Program-made: the position numbers and the translations under genes
Source of the DNA: a bacterium
GTDB taxonomy: Bacteria > Zixibacteria > MSB-5A5 > GN15 > FEB-12
Assembly (NCBI GenBank): GCA_020444475.1
Contig: JAHLKV010000001.1
Location: forward strand, 558,001-622,000
Direction: 5' to 3'
DNA: 64,000 nt
Shown: piece after piece, positions 27,586 through 36,244 of the stretch
How the letters are laid out: every line of letters begins with the position of its first letter
How positions within the stretch are numbered: the stretch's first letter is position 1
Notes under the pieces: generated by a model
The model's input: the letters and a program-made list of their open reading frames with translations, nothing else
The model's database searches: none
What the model was told of the DNA's origin: nothing

Positions 27586-28911
27586 TTACTGTCCGATATC
27601 GATCCGGCCTGTCAGCCGGTCGATCTCCAGCCGTGTGATCCGCGCCTGATAGCGCGCGACGATCAACGACACCTCGGCCCGGCTCAAGCTCACCTGCGCA
27701 TCGCGAAACTCCAGCGAGCTCGATGCGCCAAGTTGATATCGATCCTGCTGCAGCTGTAGATTCTGCCGCGCCGCCTGCGTGTTCTCCTCTTCGAGCGCCG
27801 CCAACTGCAGCTGCTTTTGATACGTCTCGAATGTCTGGGACACCACACCGGTCAGACGATTGGCGGCATCGCGAAGCTCCAAATGCCGATTGACCGCTTC
27901 GATCCGGGCGTTGTCGTAGTCCGCCTTGTCGCGACCGCCGTTGAAGAGATTCCACGACGCCACCAGGCCGACCGATCCGACAGAACTCTCCGAGGTAACG
28001 TCACTGTCGGGATCATCCCCGATTATATCCTGCGTCCGATCGGTGTACGTCAGACCCGCCCTGAATGACACATTCGGCAGAAACGGTGACCGCTCCGAAC
28101 CGACCAGCTTGTCCGCCACCGTCTTGTTCTGCTGTGCGACCAGCAACTCGCTGTTGTTGTCGTGGGCGGCGGCTATCAGCTGCTCGCGATCCATCGGGAG
28201 ATCCGGGATGTCAAACTGGTGGCTGACGTCCAACGGTTCATCGGCCGCTCGCGCCAGTAATACGTTGAGGTCCTGCCGGGCCAGCGTCACCTGCAGTTCC
28301 CGATCGATCAGCGCCGCCTGGTCACTGTTGAACGCCACCCGCGCGTTGAGAAGATCGGTCGATGATGCGCCGCCAAGTTCGTTTCTGATCTCTTCTTTCT
28401 CCAGCCTGACTTTCGAGATGTCCCGCGTGCGCCGCGCCACATCCAGCAGCTGTTCCTGCTGCACGAGCGTGAAATACGCCCGTGTTATCGCCACGACCGT
28501 GTTTTCGATAGCATTCCTCGCCTGATACTCGCCCAACTTCGCCAGGGCCTCATACCGACCGCGTTCGGCAAACATTTTGAAGCCGTTGAACAACGTCCAG
28601 TTCAGTTCGACCCCGGCCGTCGCGGTGCGATCATCGGTGTCGCCGAAACTAAAACGGGAATTCGTCTCCTGCCTGGTCGAGCTGTTCGTATAGCCGCCGC
28701 TGGCGTTCACTGTCGGGAGAAACTCCGCCCTCGATCGGATCCGGTTCTTCCCCGCCGCCTCGGCCGAGTTGCGTGCGATCTGAATACTGTAGTTGTTTTC
28801 CAAACCGATCCGAACAACATGCTCTACCGTCAGCGGCTCCTGCCCGACTGCGGCTGATGCCAGGACCACGACCAGTACCAACCAAACGAATGCTCTGACT
28901 ATCACTCTCAT
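27586..28911 (-). CDS. TolC-family outer-membrane efflux protein
   Basis: A 441-residue protein with a signal peptide (MRVIVRAFVWLVLVVVLASAAVG) and two repeats of the outer-membrane efflux fold. Each contains the LTxEHVVRIGLENNYSIQ-type helix start and the long coiled-coil helices (residues about 130-220 and 330-425). Segments such as AGVELNWTLFNGF and LVASWNLFNGG are the typical second beta-strand motifs of the barrel. It forms the outer-membrane exit duct for the RND pump encoded 11 bases upstream. The duct substrate is set by the pump and is unknown. Confidence 0.9.
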   Translation of the reverse strand: MRVIVRAFVWLVLVVVLASAAVGQEPLTVEHVVRIGLENNYSIQIARNSAEAAGKNRIRSRAEFLPTVNASGGYTNSSTRQETNSRFSFGDTDDRTATAGVELNWTLFNGFKMFAERGRYEALAKLGEYQARNAIENTVVAITRAYFTLVQQEQLLDVARRTRDISKVRLEKEEIRNELGGASSTDLLNARVAFNSDQAALIDRELQVTLARQDLNVLLARAADEPLDVSHQFDIPDLPMDREQLIAAAHDNNSELLVAQQNKTVADKLVGSERSPFLPNVSFRAGLTYTDRTQDIIGDDPDSDVTSESSVGSVGLVASWNLFNGGRDKADYDNARIEAVNRHLELRDAANRLTGVVSQTFETYQKQLQLAALEEENTQAARQNLQLQQDRYQLGASSSLEFRDAQVSLSRAEVSLIVARYQARITRLEIDRLTGRIDIGQ

Positions 28912-28922
28912 CTAAACTTCCA

Positions 28923-31900
28923 CTATGCTGTTGTCTGAAGTTCCTTCACGGCCGGCTCCACCGCCTCCGGTGTCACCGCCGTGTTGCCGAACCGGCGCCC
29001 TATCTCGAAACGTATCCGGTTGACGGCCAGTATCAATGCCGGCAGAATCACCAGCAGAATGAAGGTGCCAAAGACCAGCCCGTAGGCCACCGATACCGCC
29101 ATCGGAATCAGGAACTGCGCCTGGCGGCTGGTTTCGAAAATCAACGGCGCGAGACCAAGTGAGGTTGTCAGGGTCGTCAGCAAAATCGGCCTCAGACGCG
29201 CGATCCCGGCGTTGTAGACCGCATCGTATATACTTTGACCGCTGCGCAGATTTCGGTTCACTTGATCCACCAGTACGATACTATCATTAATGATAATTCC
29301 CGACAGCGCGATAATCCCGTAAATCGATAGCGTGTTTAACTGCAATCCCTGAATGCCATGTCCCCACACCGCGCCCAGCACGCCGATAGGAATCAATGAA
29401 AGGATCATCGCCGCCTGAACATAGGAACGGAACACCAGAATGACGATGATGAGCATGCCCACCAGCGCGATCGGGAAAGTTGCCTGCATCGATCTCGCCG
29501 TCTTCTCCTGATTCCGCGACTGTCCCTCAAACGAGAACGTCACCCCCTGCACCTGACTCAGCACACGCGGCAGTACGTCCATTCTGATCTCTTCCAGGAT
29601 CGGCGGCAGGTCGTCCTTCACATCGGCCAGGTTGGCCTCAACTTTGATCTCCCGTTGGCGGTCCAGGTGGTTGATCGTCGTCACACCCCGTGCGATCGAG
29701 TAGTCCGCCAGTTCACTGAACGGATACTCCTGCCCCGCCGACGTTCGCACGCGCATCCGGTCCAGGAACCCTATCGCAGCTCTGTCCTCCGGGCGATAAC
29801 GCACCCACACCCGGATCTCATCACGTCCCCGCTGGATTCGCTGAATCTCCTGACCGAAAAACCCCTGCCGCACCTGGCCGGCAACATCCTGAAGATTGAG
29901 CCCCAGCGCCAGCGCTCTCGGCTTGAGCGTGATGTCAACCTCGCGGCGTCCCTCCTGGTCGGAGTCAGTCACATCCTTGAGAGTGCTGAAATTCTCCAGC
30001 TCCGCTTTGAGCAGATTCCGGGCCCGGTTGAGTTCATCGAAATCATTCCCTAACAGGCTCACCGATATCGGCTTTCCGAACCGACTCACGGCGCCGAACG
30101 TGATATTCTGCGCTTCCGGCACCGGACCGACCGCATCGCGAATACGATTCGCAACTACGAAGCTCTCCGTCTGCCGCACCTCGCCATCAAGCAGCTCGAT
30201 ATTCAATCGTCCGGTATGCGAACCGGACTCACCGAAGTCGTTGGCGCCGATCTCCCGCTTGATTCCGAGAATCACGTCCCGACCATCAGGGCGCTCCTCT
30301 TTCAGCTCCCCGTTGACCTGCCACGCGATGGCCTCAATCCGCGCCAGCAGCGAATCGGTATCGGCCTCCTGCCTTCCGGACACCAGCGACACGTTGACCG
30401 GCACCGTGTCACCATCGATATACGGGAAGAATGTCCAGCCGATCAGTCCCCCGCGCAGCAGCCCCACCGTAACGAATATCATGGCCAGCGGCGTCGCTAT
30501 TACCATCCATTTGTGTTTGAGAGCAAATCGAAGGGTCGGTGCATACAGGTCATGCGTCAGCCAGTTGATGAATTTCTCGATCTTCTGCCGAATGACCGGG
30601 TCTTCCTTGTGCGGATGGAGCCCTTTCGAGTGCGAGAGATGCGACGGCAGGATCAGAAACGCCTCGACGAGCGAGAACAGCAGCGACGCGACCACCACGA
30701 TAGCCATCTGCCAGATGAATTTCCCGAGCATGCCGTCCAGGAAGAAAAACGGCGTAAAGGCGATGACGGTCGTCAACACCGAGGTCGTCACGGGAGCCAT
30801 CACCTCGAGAGTTCCATCGACTGCCGCTTTCAGTGCGGGCACACCCCGCTCATAGTGGGAATAGATATTCTCCGCCACCACAATCCCGTCGTCAACCAGA
30901 ATGCCAACCACGATGATCATACCAAACAGTGAAATGACGTTGATCGTGATGCCGGCGAATCCGGCGACAATGAACATCCCGGCGAACGAAAACGGAATCG
31001 CGATGGCCACCCACCACGAAAGGCGAAGGTTCAGGAAGAAACCCAGCGTCATCATAACCAGCAGGAGCCCGATCAGCCCGTTGCGCACCAGCAGGTCCAC
31101 ACGTTGTCTGAGTGGAATGGTCCGATCGTCCAGCACCGCTGCGTGCACATTGGTGTTCGCGGCGTTGAATTCGTCGACCATCTCCCGGGTCAGGTCCGCG
31201 ATTGCTATGATATCTTCGCTTTCGGTCTGATCGATATTCAGAACCAGCGCCACGCGACCGTTGTAGTATTGCTTGTCGGGTATGTCTTCCCACTGCTCTT
31301 CCACGGTCGCAATATCGGCAAGCCGTATCACCGTACCGTCGGAACTGCCGCGTACCGGCAGATCGCGCATTTGATCCGCATAGTAACTGCGGCCCCAGGC
31401 TCGAATCAGAATCTCTTCGTCGTCGGTATCAACCTTGCCCCCGGACAGATTGACATTAGCCCGACGGACCGCCGATTCTATCTCATCGAAGGTCAACTGG
31501 TACCGCCGCATCGCGGCCTCGGATACCTCAATAGAGAACTCCAGATTCGGCAGCCCTTCGATATCGACCTGTGAGATGGTGGGAGTCGCCAGCAGGCGGT
31601 CGCGGAAATCTTCAGTGATGTACTTCAAGTTATAGAGATCCGTCTCGCCGTACAATACCACGGAGAGCGATCGCATGCGAAACTTCTGCTCGAAAATAAC
31701 CGGCTCTTCGGCATCAACAGGGAATGAACTGATCCGGTCGACCGCGTTCTTGACATCGGACAGCACCTTGTCGACATCGGCGTCCTTCACGGTCTCGACC
31801 GTCACCACCCCGAAATTCTCCCGCGAAACCGAGGTCACCCGCTCCACACCGAGCAGACCGTCGAGATTCTCTTCGATCTTGAGCACCACCCCTTCGGCGA

Positions 31901-32078
31901 CCTCTTCCGGCGAGGCTCCCGGGTACGCGACCTGTATAGTGATCGTATCGGGGGGAACTTCGGGAAAAAACGAATAGCGCATCCGCCCCAGCGAGATCAG
32001 GCCAAACGCAATCACACCGAACATCAAGACGGTTGTCCAGATCGGATATCGGGTGAAAAACTCTGTTACGCGGCGCAC
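28923..32078 (-). CDS. RND efflux transporter permease (AcrB-like)
   Basis: A 1051-residue inner-membrane proton/drug antiporter with twelve predicted helices and two large periplasmic loops. TM4 has the proton-relay pair in VVGILVDDGIVVAENIY. TM10 has GIIINDSIVLVDQ, lacking the lysine found at that place in AcrB, as in many divergent HAE-type pumps. The N-terminus FFTRYPIWTTVLMFGVIAFG and the SFFPEVPPDTITIQVAYPGASPEEV segment are diagnostic. The GTG start follows the stop of the adaptor gene immediately, with GAGG 7 bases before it, implying tight coupling. It works with the adaptor upstream and TolC downstream; the transported compound is unknown. Confidence 0.92.
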   Translation of the reverse strand: MRRVTEFFTRYPIWTTVLMFGVIAFGLISLGRMRYSFFPEVPPDTITIQVAYPGASPEEVAEGVVLKIEENLDGLLGVERVTSVSRENFGVVTVETVKDADVDKVLSDVKNAVDRISSFPVDAEEPVIFEQKFRMRSLSVVLYGETDLYNLKYITEDFRDRLLATPTISQVDIEGLPNLEFSIEVSEAAMRRYQLTFDEIESAVRRANVNLSGGKVDTDDEEILIRAWGRSYYADQMRDLPVRGSSDGTVIRLADIATVEEQWEDIPDKQYYNGRVALVLNIDQTESEDIIAIADLTREMVDEFNAANTNVHAAVLDDRTIPLRQRVDLLVRNGLIGLLLVMMTLGFFLNLRLSWWVAIAIPFSFAGMFIVAGFAGITINVISLFGMIIVVGILVDDGIVVAENIYSHYERGVPALKAAVDGTLEVMAPVTTSVLTTVIAFTPFFFLDGMLGKFIWQMAIVVVASLLFSLVEAFLILPSHLSHSKGLHPHKEDPVIRQKIEKFINWLTHDLYAPTLRFALKHKWMVIATPLAMIFVTVGLLRGGLIGWTFFPYIDGDTVPVNVSLVSGRQEADTDSLLARIEAIAWQVNGELKEERPDGRDVILGIKREIGANDFGESGSHTGRLNIELLDGEVRQTESFVVANRIRDAVGPVPEAQNITFGAVSRFGKPISVSLLGNDFDELNRARNLLKAELENFSTLKDVTDSDQEGRREVDITLKPRALALGLNLQDVAGQVRQGFFGQEIQRIQRGRDEIRVWVRYRPEDRAAIGFLDRMRVRTSAGQEYPFSELADYSIARGVTTINHLDRQREIKVEANLADVKDDLPPILEEIRMDVLPRVLSQVQGVTFSFEGQSRNQEKTARSMQATFPIALVGMLIIVILVFRSYVQAAMILSLIPIGVLGAVWGHGIQGLQLNTLSIYGIIALSGIIINDSIVLVDQVNRNLRSGQSIYDAVYNAGIARLRPILLTTLTTSLGLAPLIFETSRQAQFLIPMAVSVAYGLVFGTFILLVILPALILAVNRIRFEIGRRFGNTAVTPEAVEPAVKELQTTA

Positions 32079-33251
32079 CTACTCACCTCGCTCGCCGGTG
32101 GTGATCATGGTCGGTCCGAACCGCGGTTCGGCCGGCATTCCCGAGGCCACACCCTGAAGCAGTTCCACGACCAGTGTGTCACCCGATTTCAATCCGCCGT
32201 CGACAATCACCCGATCCGTCTCTCGGCGCGCTATCTCGACCGGCTGCTGAACCAGTTCACCGTTCTGTATCAAATAGACATACGTGTCATTGTATATCGC
32301 CGAGCGAGGCACGGAGTACGCGTTAGGCAAGACCGATCCGGGAATCGATGCCTCAAGAAACACGCCGTCATACAACAGCGAACGTTCTCTCTCGTTCACG
32401 CTCAGATAGACCGGAACCGTCTGGGTCCGCGTATCGATCGTATTGCCGACCCGCTTCACCTGCCCCGACCACACCCCCGGCATCTCGGTCGAGGTAAACC
32501 GCACCGGACTTCGATGAGATATCCATGGCAGGTCTACCGACGCTACCGGGATTTCAACCTCGAGATCTTCGAGATTGATGATCTTCCCGATCAGCGTTCC
32601 GCTTCGCACCGATGATCCTTCGTGAAGGTTCGCCGTGACGATCGAACCGTCGAACGGTGCATAGAAAAAGTGCTTCTCCAATTGAATTTCCAGATCGCGC
32701 ACCGCGAAATAGAGCTTATAGACGTTGTAACGCGACAGGAAGAGTTTGATCTTCTGATTGTCGGCTTCGGGAAGTTCCAGCAGCTCGCTGTCGAATCGAC
32801 AACTATTGAAATAATCCGCCCAACGTTGGTATCTGTCCGGGAAGTCGACGCGTATCTCGGGAAGCACCGATGCCAGCGCATTGAGCAGGTCGCTCTTGGC
32901 GCTGTTGAGATCGAGCCGCACCTGGCGGTCATCCACCCGAAGCAGCAAATCGCCGCGACGAAACGCCTGCGCCGGTTTGAAGGGAGTATCTCCTCTGAGT
33001 AATGTGCCGGCTACTTCAGCGTACAGATCGACCGGCTGGGCGCTGGTCAAACGACCGTAGGCAACAATCGCCGACTGCACGCTGTCCAACTCCACAACCT
33101 GAGACTGCACGATCCTCATCCGAGGTTTCGCTTCGCGACGCGGCGCATCGGTGCGCATCGCCGCCAGCCAGTTCATGACCAGTATTGCCGCCACGATAAC
33201 CGCGACAGGTATTCCCAATCGGCTCATCCAATATCGCGTCTTCTGATTCAT
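32079..33251 (-). CDS. RND efflux periplasmic adaptor (MFP/HlyD family)
   Basis: A 390-residue membrane-fusion protein. An N-terminal anchor helix (residues about 12-30) is followed by a split lipoyl/barrel-sandwich domain (IVAYGRLTSAQPVDLYAEVAG and FYAPFDGSIVTANLHEGSSVRSGTLIG), with a helical hairpin between the halves (about 110-200), a beta-barrel and a membrane-proximal domain. It bridges the RND pump and TolC in the periplasm. Its stop codon abuts the pump start. There is no lipobox, so it is probably held by the N-terminal helix. Confidence 0.9.
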   Translation of the reverse strand: MNQKTRYWMSRLGIPVAVIVAAILVMNWLAAMRTDAPRREAKPRMRIVQSQVVELDSVQSAIVAYGRLTSAQPVDLYAEVAGTLLRGDTPFKPAQAFRRGDLLLRVDDRQVRLDLNSAKSDLLNALASVLPEIRVDFPDRYQRWADYFNSCRFDSELLELPEADNQKIKLFLSRYNVYKLYFAVRDLEIQLEKHFFYAPFDGSIVTANLHEGSSVRSGTLIGKIINLEDLEVEIPVASVDLPWISHRSPVRFTSTEMPGVWSGQVKRVGNTIDTRTQTVPVYLSVNERERSLLYDGVFLEASIPGSVLPNAYSVPRSAIYNDTYVYLIQNGELVQQPVEIARRETDRVIVDGGLKSGDTLVVELLQGVASGMPAEPRFGPTMITTGERGE

Positions 33252-33304
33252 CGACTCCCTTTATCTCCAACCAAAATGAACGTTTACAGGCAGTACTGCC
33301 GCCC

Positions 33305-34054
33305 CTAGAGCATGGTCATCCCGCCGTCGACCGGCACGTACGCTCCGGCCTCGAACCGGGACAAATCGGAAAGCATCGCCACGATAACACCCGCAATGTC
33401 CTCCGGCTTCGCAATGCGCCGAAGCGGAGTGATCGAGGCCATCATTTGTTTGCGTTCGGCGGGCATGAAGGCGGTCGCGTCGGTGTCGGTCAGCCCCGGA
33501 GCAACCGTGTTGACCCGGATGCCCTGCGGTGCCAGCTCCGCCGCGGCCGACCGCATGAGGGCATTCAACCCGGCCTTGGCCGTACTGTGGGCGCAAAACC
33601 CCTCTCCCGGGTGCTTGGAAAGCCCACTCGACACTGCAACAATTGACCCGTTACCCTGTTCCAGCATCGCGGGCACAAACGACTGCAGACCGAAAAAGGC
33701 CGCCTGCATCTCACCGTTCAACTTGGCCGAAAAGTCATCCCAGGCATACCCCACGAGAGGCGCAATCCGAAACTGCACGGCCGCATTCAGCACCAGCGAA
33801 TCGATAGTACCGAGTTTCTCCGAAGCAACAGCTGCCAGCCGTTCGACATCATCGCGCTTCGTGGCATCGGCCTGTACCGCGTACGCCGTGCCGCCATTTG
33901 TGGTGATCTCAGCAACCACCTGCTCGGCAGCTTCGCGGCTCGATAGATAATTGACTACCACCCGCGCTCCATGCACGGCCGCCAGGCGAGCAGTCGCCGC
34001 GCCGATTCCCCGGCTCGCACCGGTTACAACAAGATTTCTACCCTCCAACAGCAT
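33305..34054 (-). CDS. SDR-family oxidoreductase with His in place of catalytic Tyr
   Basis: A 249-residue classical short-chain dehydrogenase, FabG-like. The cofactor motif TGASRGIG is at 11-18, LNAA at 89-92, the catalytic serine region VAVSSG near 142, and PVDGGMTML ends the protein. At the catalytic YxxxK position the sequence is HSTAK: His156 replaces tyrosine, while Lys160 is kept. The codon is CAC, one transition from TAC. The protein may therefore have altered or no reductase activity, or the base may be an error. It lies between marR and the adaptor gene, so it may modify an exported compound or one sensed by MarR. That role is inference. Confidence 0.8.
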   Translation of the reverse strand: MLLEGRNLVVTGASRGIGAATARLAAVHGARVVVNYLSSREAAEQVVAEITTNGGTAYAVQADATKRDDVERLAAVASEKLGTIDSLVLNAAVQFRIAPLVGYAWDDFSAKLNGEMQAAFFGLQSFVPAMLEQGNGSIVAVSSGLSKHPGEGFCAHSTAKAGLNALMRSAAAELAPQGIRVNTVAPGLTDTDATAFMPAERKQMMASITPLRRIAKPEDIAGVIVAMLSDLSRFEAGAYVPVDGGMTML

Positions 34055-34117
34055 AACACACCTCCAACGTCCTGACCGCCGGTCTCACAGCCAACAGTCG
34101 TGAGTCTTCCAAAAACG

Positions 34118-34567
34118 CTAGTTATGACACCCGGACATGTTCTCGAAAATCTCTCTCAGCACCCTCCGGCATACATCCAGCTCCGACTTGTCTATTCCGT
34201 TTACCGCCTCGGCAAGAGTCGACTCGACCACCGGTGTCGCCTCATCCATCAAGGCTCTGCCGCGAGGCGTGAGAAAAATCATGTTCTGCCGCCGATCCGC
34301 AGAGTCGGGCTCACGACGAATGAGTCCGTGCTCCTCCATGGCCAACAGCAACCGGGCGATACTTGTCTTATCCTTCCCGGAAAAGCGGGCAAAGTACTGC
34401 TGGCACTCCCCCTCGTGGTGACCGACGTTCACCAGTACAATCCACTGCTCAGCAGTCAGGATAATCCCCGCCGCTTCGAAATCACGATTGAGGCGGTTGA
34501 TGATCGCTCGCGAAGCCATACCGACAAGACGCCCGATTGAGTTGTCCAGGTCGTACACCAAAACCAA
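34118..34567 (-). CDS. MarR-family transcriptional regulator
   Basis: A 149-residue winged-helix regulator. The dimer helix starts with GRLVGMASRAIINRLNRDFEAAG, the recognition region is SGKDKTSIARLLLAMEEHGLI, and the wing is RREPDSADRRQNMIFLTPRG, all standard MarR features. It is the first gene before the SDR and RND efflux genes and probably represses them and itself. A matching operator and promoter are seen at 34575-34628. The start is uncertain: TTG 34567 follows GGAG closely, while TTG 34561 and GTG 34558 are in-frame alternatives. Like most family members it is likely released by a small phenolic or drug-like ligand. Confidence 0.9.
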   Translation of the reverse strand: MVLVYDLDNSIGRLVGMASRAIINRLNRDFEAAGIILTAEQWIVLVNVGHHEGECQQYFARFSGKDKTSIARLLLAMEEHGLIRREPDSADRRQNMIFLTPRGRALMDEATPVVESTLAEAVNGIDKSELDVCRRVLREIFENMSGCHN

Positions 34568-34574
34568 AAATCTC

Positions 34575-34600
34575 CAATAGTTGCATAATCAACTGTTGCA
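34575..34600 (-). promoter_or_regulatory. Putative MarR operator: two direct 11-bp repeats
   Basis: Plus-strand CAATAGTTGCA (34575-34585) and CAACTGTTGCA (34590-34600) match at 9 of 11 bases with a 15-base period. Within them AGTTG and CAACT form an inverted repeat around 6 bases (34579-34594). The pair lies just downstream of the -10 box, where a bound repressor would block transcription. Confidence 0.5.
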
Positions 34601-34628
34601 GTATAAACCATTTCAACCGGCACGTCAA
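34600..34628 (-). promoter_or_regulatory. Putative promoter of the marR-efflux operon
   Basis: Minus strand: TTGACG (34628-34623), a 17-base spacer, TATACT (34605-34600). Both boxes match the consensus at five of six positions. Confidence 0.65.
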
Positions 34629-34666
34629 CCGGGTATCAATTAATAAAGGAAAGAGATAGTAGAAAA

Positions 34667-34729
34667 GACCGGCGGGCAGGATGCTGGGAGGGGGGCAGAA
34701 ACCCAGCGGGTGTTCCCACCCAACCGGTC
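34667..34729 (-). ncRNA. Possible structured RNA: three-way junction
   Basis: GACCGG (34667-34672) pairs with CCGGTC (34724-34729) to close two inner hairpins: GCTGGG (34683-34688) with CCCAGC (34702-34707), and GGGTG (34708-34712) with CACCC (34717-34721). Read on the minus strand the second hairpin has a GGAA (GNRA) tetraloop and the outer stem is followed by TTTTC, which is why I favour that strand. It does not match a riboswitch class I know. It may be an element dispersed in the genome. Confidence 0.35.
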
Positions 34730-34791
34730 GTAACTGGTCGGACCTTAAAGCGCAGGAATAATGTCAACCATGACACTTATTGTCAACAGAA

Positions 34792-34820
34792 TTGTCTATC
34801 CTTTAGTCAAAATGTATACA
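34792..34820 (+). promoter_or_regulatory. Putative promoter of the sigma/CHAT operon
   Basis: TTGTCT (34792-34797), 17-base spacer, TATACA (34815-34820). It would give a leader of about 190 bases before the sigma-factor start. Confidence 0.4.
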
Positions 34821-35018
34821 AACTCGACAAGGGACCGACAGTTGCCGGATTGCTCAGTTCGGAAGCCGGCTATGCGTGCGATCAGGTATCCACGCATCAC
34901 ACGACAAACCTCACGAGAGGGAGCGCTTGGATAACACCGTATCATGATCTATCTTAAGACCACTCAACCGACTCGCGCGGGATTTCCGGCCGGTACAAGG
35001 TAGAGCATCACAGCGACT

Positions 35019-35639
35019 ATGAGCAATACACAAAAAGACTCGCGGTATTCTACGTCCGTTCATATAGAATCCGATACTGAGCTTTGGCCACTGGTTCTGG
35101 CCGGAAGATCCGATGCATGGCGCAAGCTGATTCAGCGCTACCAGGCGCTCGTCTATGCCATCGCTACCCGAGCCGGACTGTCATATGCCGACGCTTCAGA
35201 TTGCTTCCAGCATACCTGGGTGCTTCTTCACAAACATCGTGGATCGATAAAAGATCCGGCCAGACTCTCCGCCTGGCTGACCACCACCGCGAAACGGGAG
35301 GCATTGAGACTAAAAAGGCGCTCCGGAAGGGACGTCTCGATCGATTCGGTAGCCGACCCTCCCGACTCCGCAATCCTGCCCGACCAGGAGATCCTCCGCA
35401 CGGAACGCCAGGCCCATATCGAAATCGCTGTGGCGGAGTTGGATGAGCGCTGTCGCAAGCTCATGAAACTGGTGTTTTTCGGTGATGAGAAGCTCTCGTA
35501 CGAGCAGATTGCCGCCGAGATGGGATTTTCAACCAACGCCCTCGGACCGGCCCGCCGCCGGTGCCTCGATCGCCTGAAACGAATTCTGCAGAAAGGCGGC
35601 TACCTTGATGCACGAAACGACGACCTCGACTATCTGTAA
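35019..35639 (+). CDS. ECF-like RNA polymerase sigma-70 family factor
   Basis: A 206-residue sigma factor with only regions 2 and 4. Region 2 (about residues 22-105) contains AWRKLIQRYQALVYAIATRAGLSYADASDCFQHTWVLL, the core-binding and -10 recognition helix. Region 4 (about 130-195) ends in the helix-turn-helix LSYEQIAAEMGFSTNALGPARRRCLDRLKRIL. It heads a four-gene unit with a zinc-finger protein 32 bases downstream, a TPR-CHAT protease and a subtilase. This resembles sigma/anti-sigma pairs that respond to envelope or proteolytic signals. The promoter it reads is unknown; it may autoregulate the operon. Confidence 0.88.
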   Translation: MSNTQKDSRYSTSVHIESDTELWPLVLAGRSDAWRKLIQRYQALVYAIATRAGLSYADASDCFQHTWVLLHKHRGSIKDPARLSAWLTTTAKREALRLKRRSGRDVSIDSVADPPDSAILPDQEILRTERQAHIEIAVAELDERCRKLMKLVFFGDEKLSYEQIAAEMGFSTNALGPARRRCLDRLKRILQKGGYLDARNDDLDYL

Positions 35640-35671
35640 AGTCAGGAAAAGGAAAACCAGGGAACTGACGA

Positions 35672-36244
35672 ATGGACATTGGTAACCATCCCACTCGAGA
35701 ACAATTGATCGAAGCCGCTCAGTCGGGCAGCGACACGCTCGCGCCGCACCTCGCTCAATGCGAGGACTGCCGCCTGCTCTTCTCGCTGCTGACCCGATTT
35801 CAGGTCGCGGGAGAAGTCGAACTCCCCTCCGCGCCGGCCGCATGGATCAACCGCGCGGCCGCTATTGTCGAAGGGGCAACCGCCGGTAGCAAGCTCCGTC
35901 GCCTGGTGGGCAAGCTGACGTTCGACTCCTGGTCGGCCATGCCTGCCCTGCAGGTCCGAGGCACTGCTACCGACGAGCGACGACTCCGGGTCGAGGCCGA
36001 GTCCATCCTGCTCGACCTTCGCGCCGAACACCAACCTAACGGCTGGCAGTTCATCGCGAGGGTCGTTGGCGATGTATCGGACTCCCGCTCGTGGAAGCTT
36101 CACGCGGCCGGACAGACGGTCTATCCGGACGAACGCGGCTACTTCATCTGGAACGACCAGAAGCCTCCCCAAACGATTGTTCTCGAGACCGGTTCCCTCC
36201 AGATCGAGGTCGAACAACTCTCGTGGACACGTCATACGACATAG
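35672..36244 (+). CDS. Putative zinc-finger (ZAS-like) anti-sigma factor
   Basis: A 190-residue protein. The N-terminus has the anti-sigma zinc-binding pattern HLAQCEDCR (His26, Cys30, Cys33). Helical residues to about 95 follow, then a beta-rich C-terminal half (ALQVRGTATDERRLRVEAESILLDL and WKLHAAGQTVYPDERGYFIWND). There is no transmembrane helix, so it would be a soluble anti-sigma factor. It sits directly after the ECF sigma gene and its stop codon overlaps or lies beside the CHAT gene start. The C-terminal domain is not recognised and could be a sensor or a protease target; both are inference. Confidence 0.65.
   Translation: MDIGNHPTREQLIEAAQSGSDTLAPHLAQCEDCRLLFSLLTRFQVAGEVELPSAPAAWINRAAAIVEGATAGSKLRRLVGKLTFDSWSAMPALQVRGTATDERRLRVEAESILLDLRAEHQPNGWQFIARVVGDVSDSRSWKLHAAGQTVYPDERGYFIWNDQKPPQTIVLETGSLQIEVEQLSWTRHTT

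Larger units (their letters stand above)
34629..35018. other. Divergent intergenic region with structured elements
   Basis: This gap between marR and the sigma-factor gene holds a possible structured RNA (34667-34729), an inverted repeat TGTCA-ACCA-TGACA (34762-34775), the plus-strand promoter at 34792-34820, and a 5' leader of about 190 bases with a hairpin (ATGCGTG 34872-34878 with CACGCAT 34891-34897). No coding frame with homology is visible. Confidence 0.4.
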
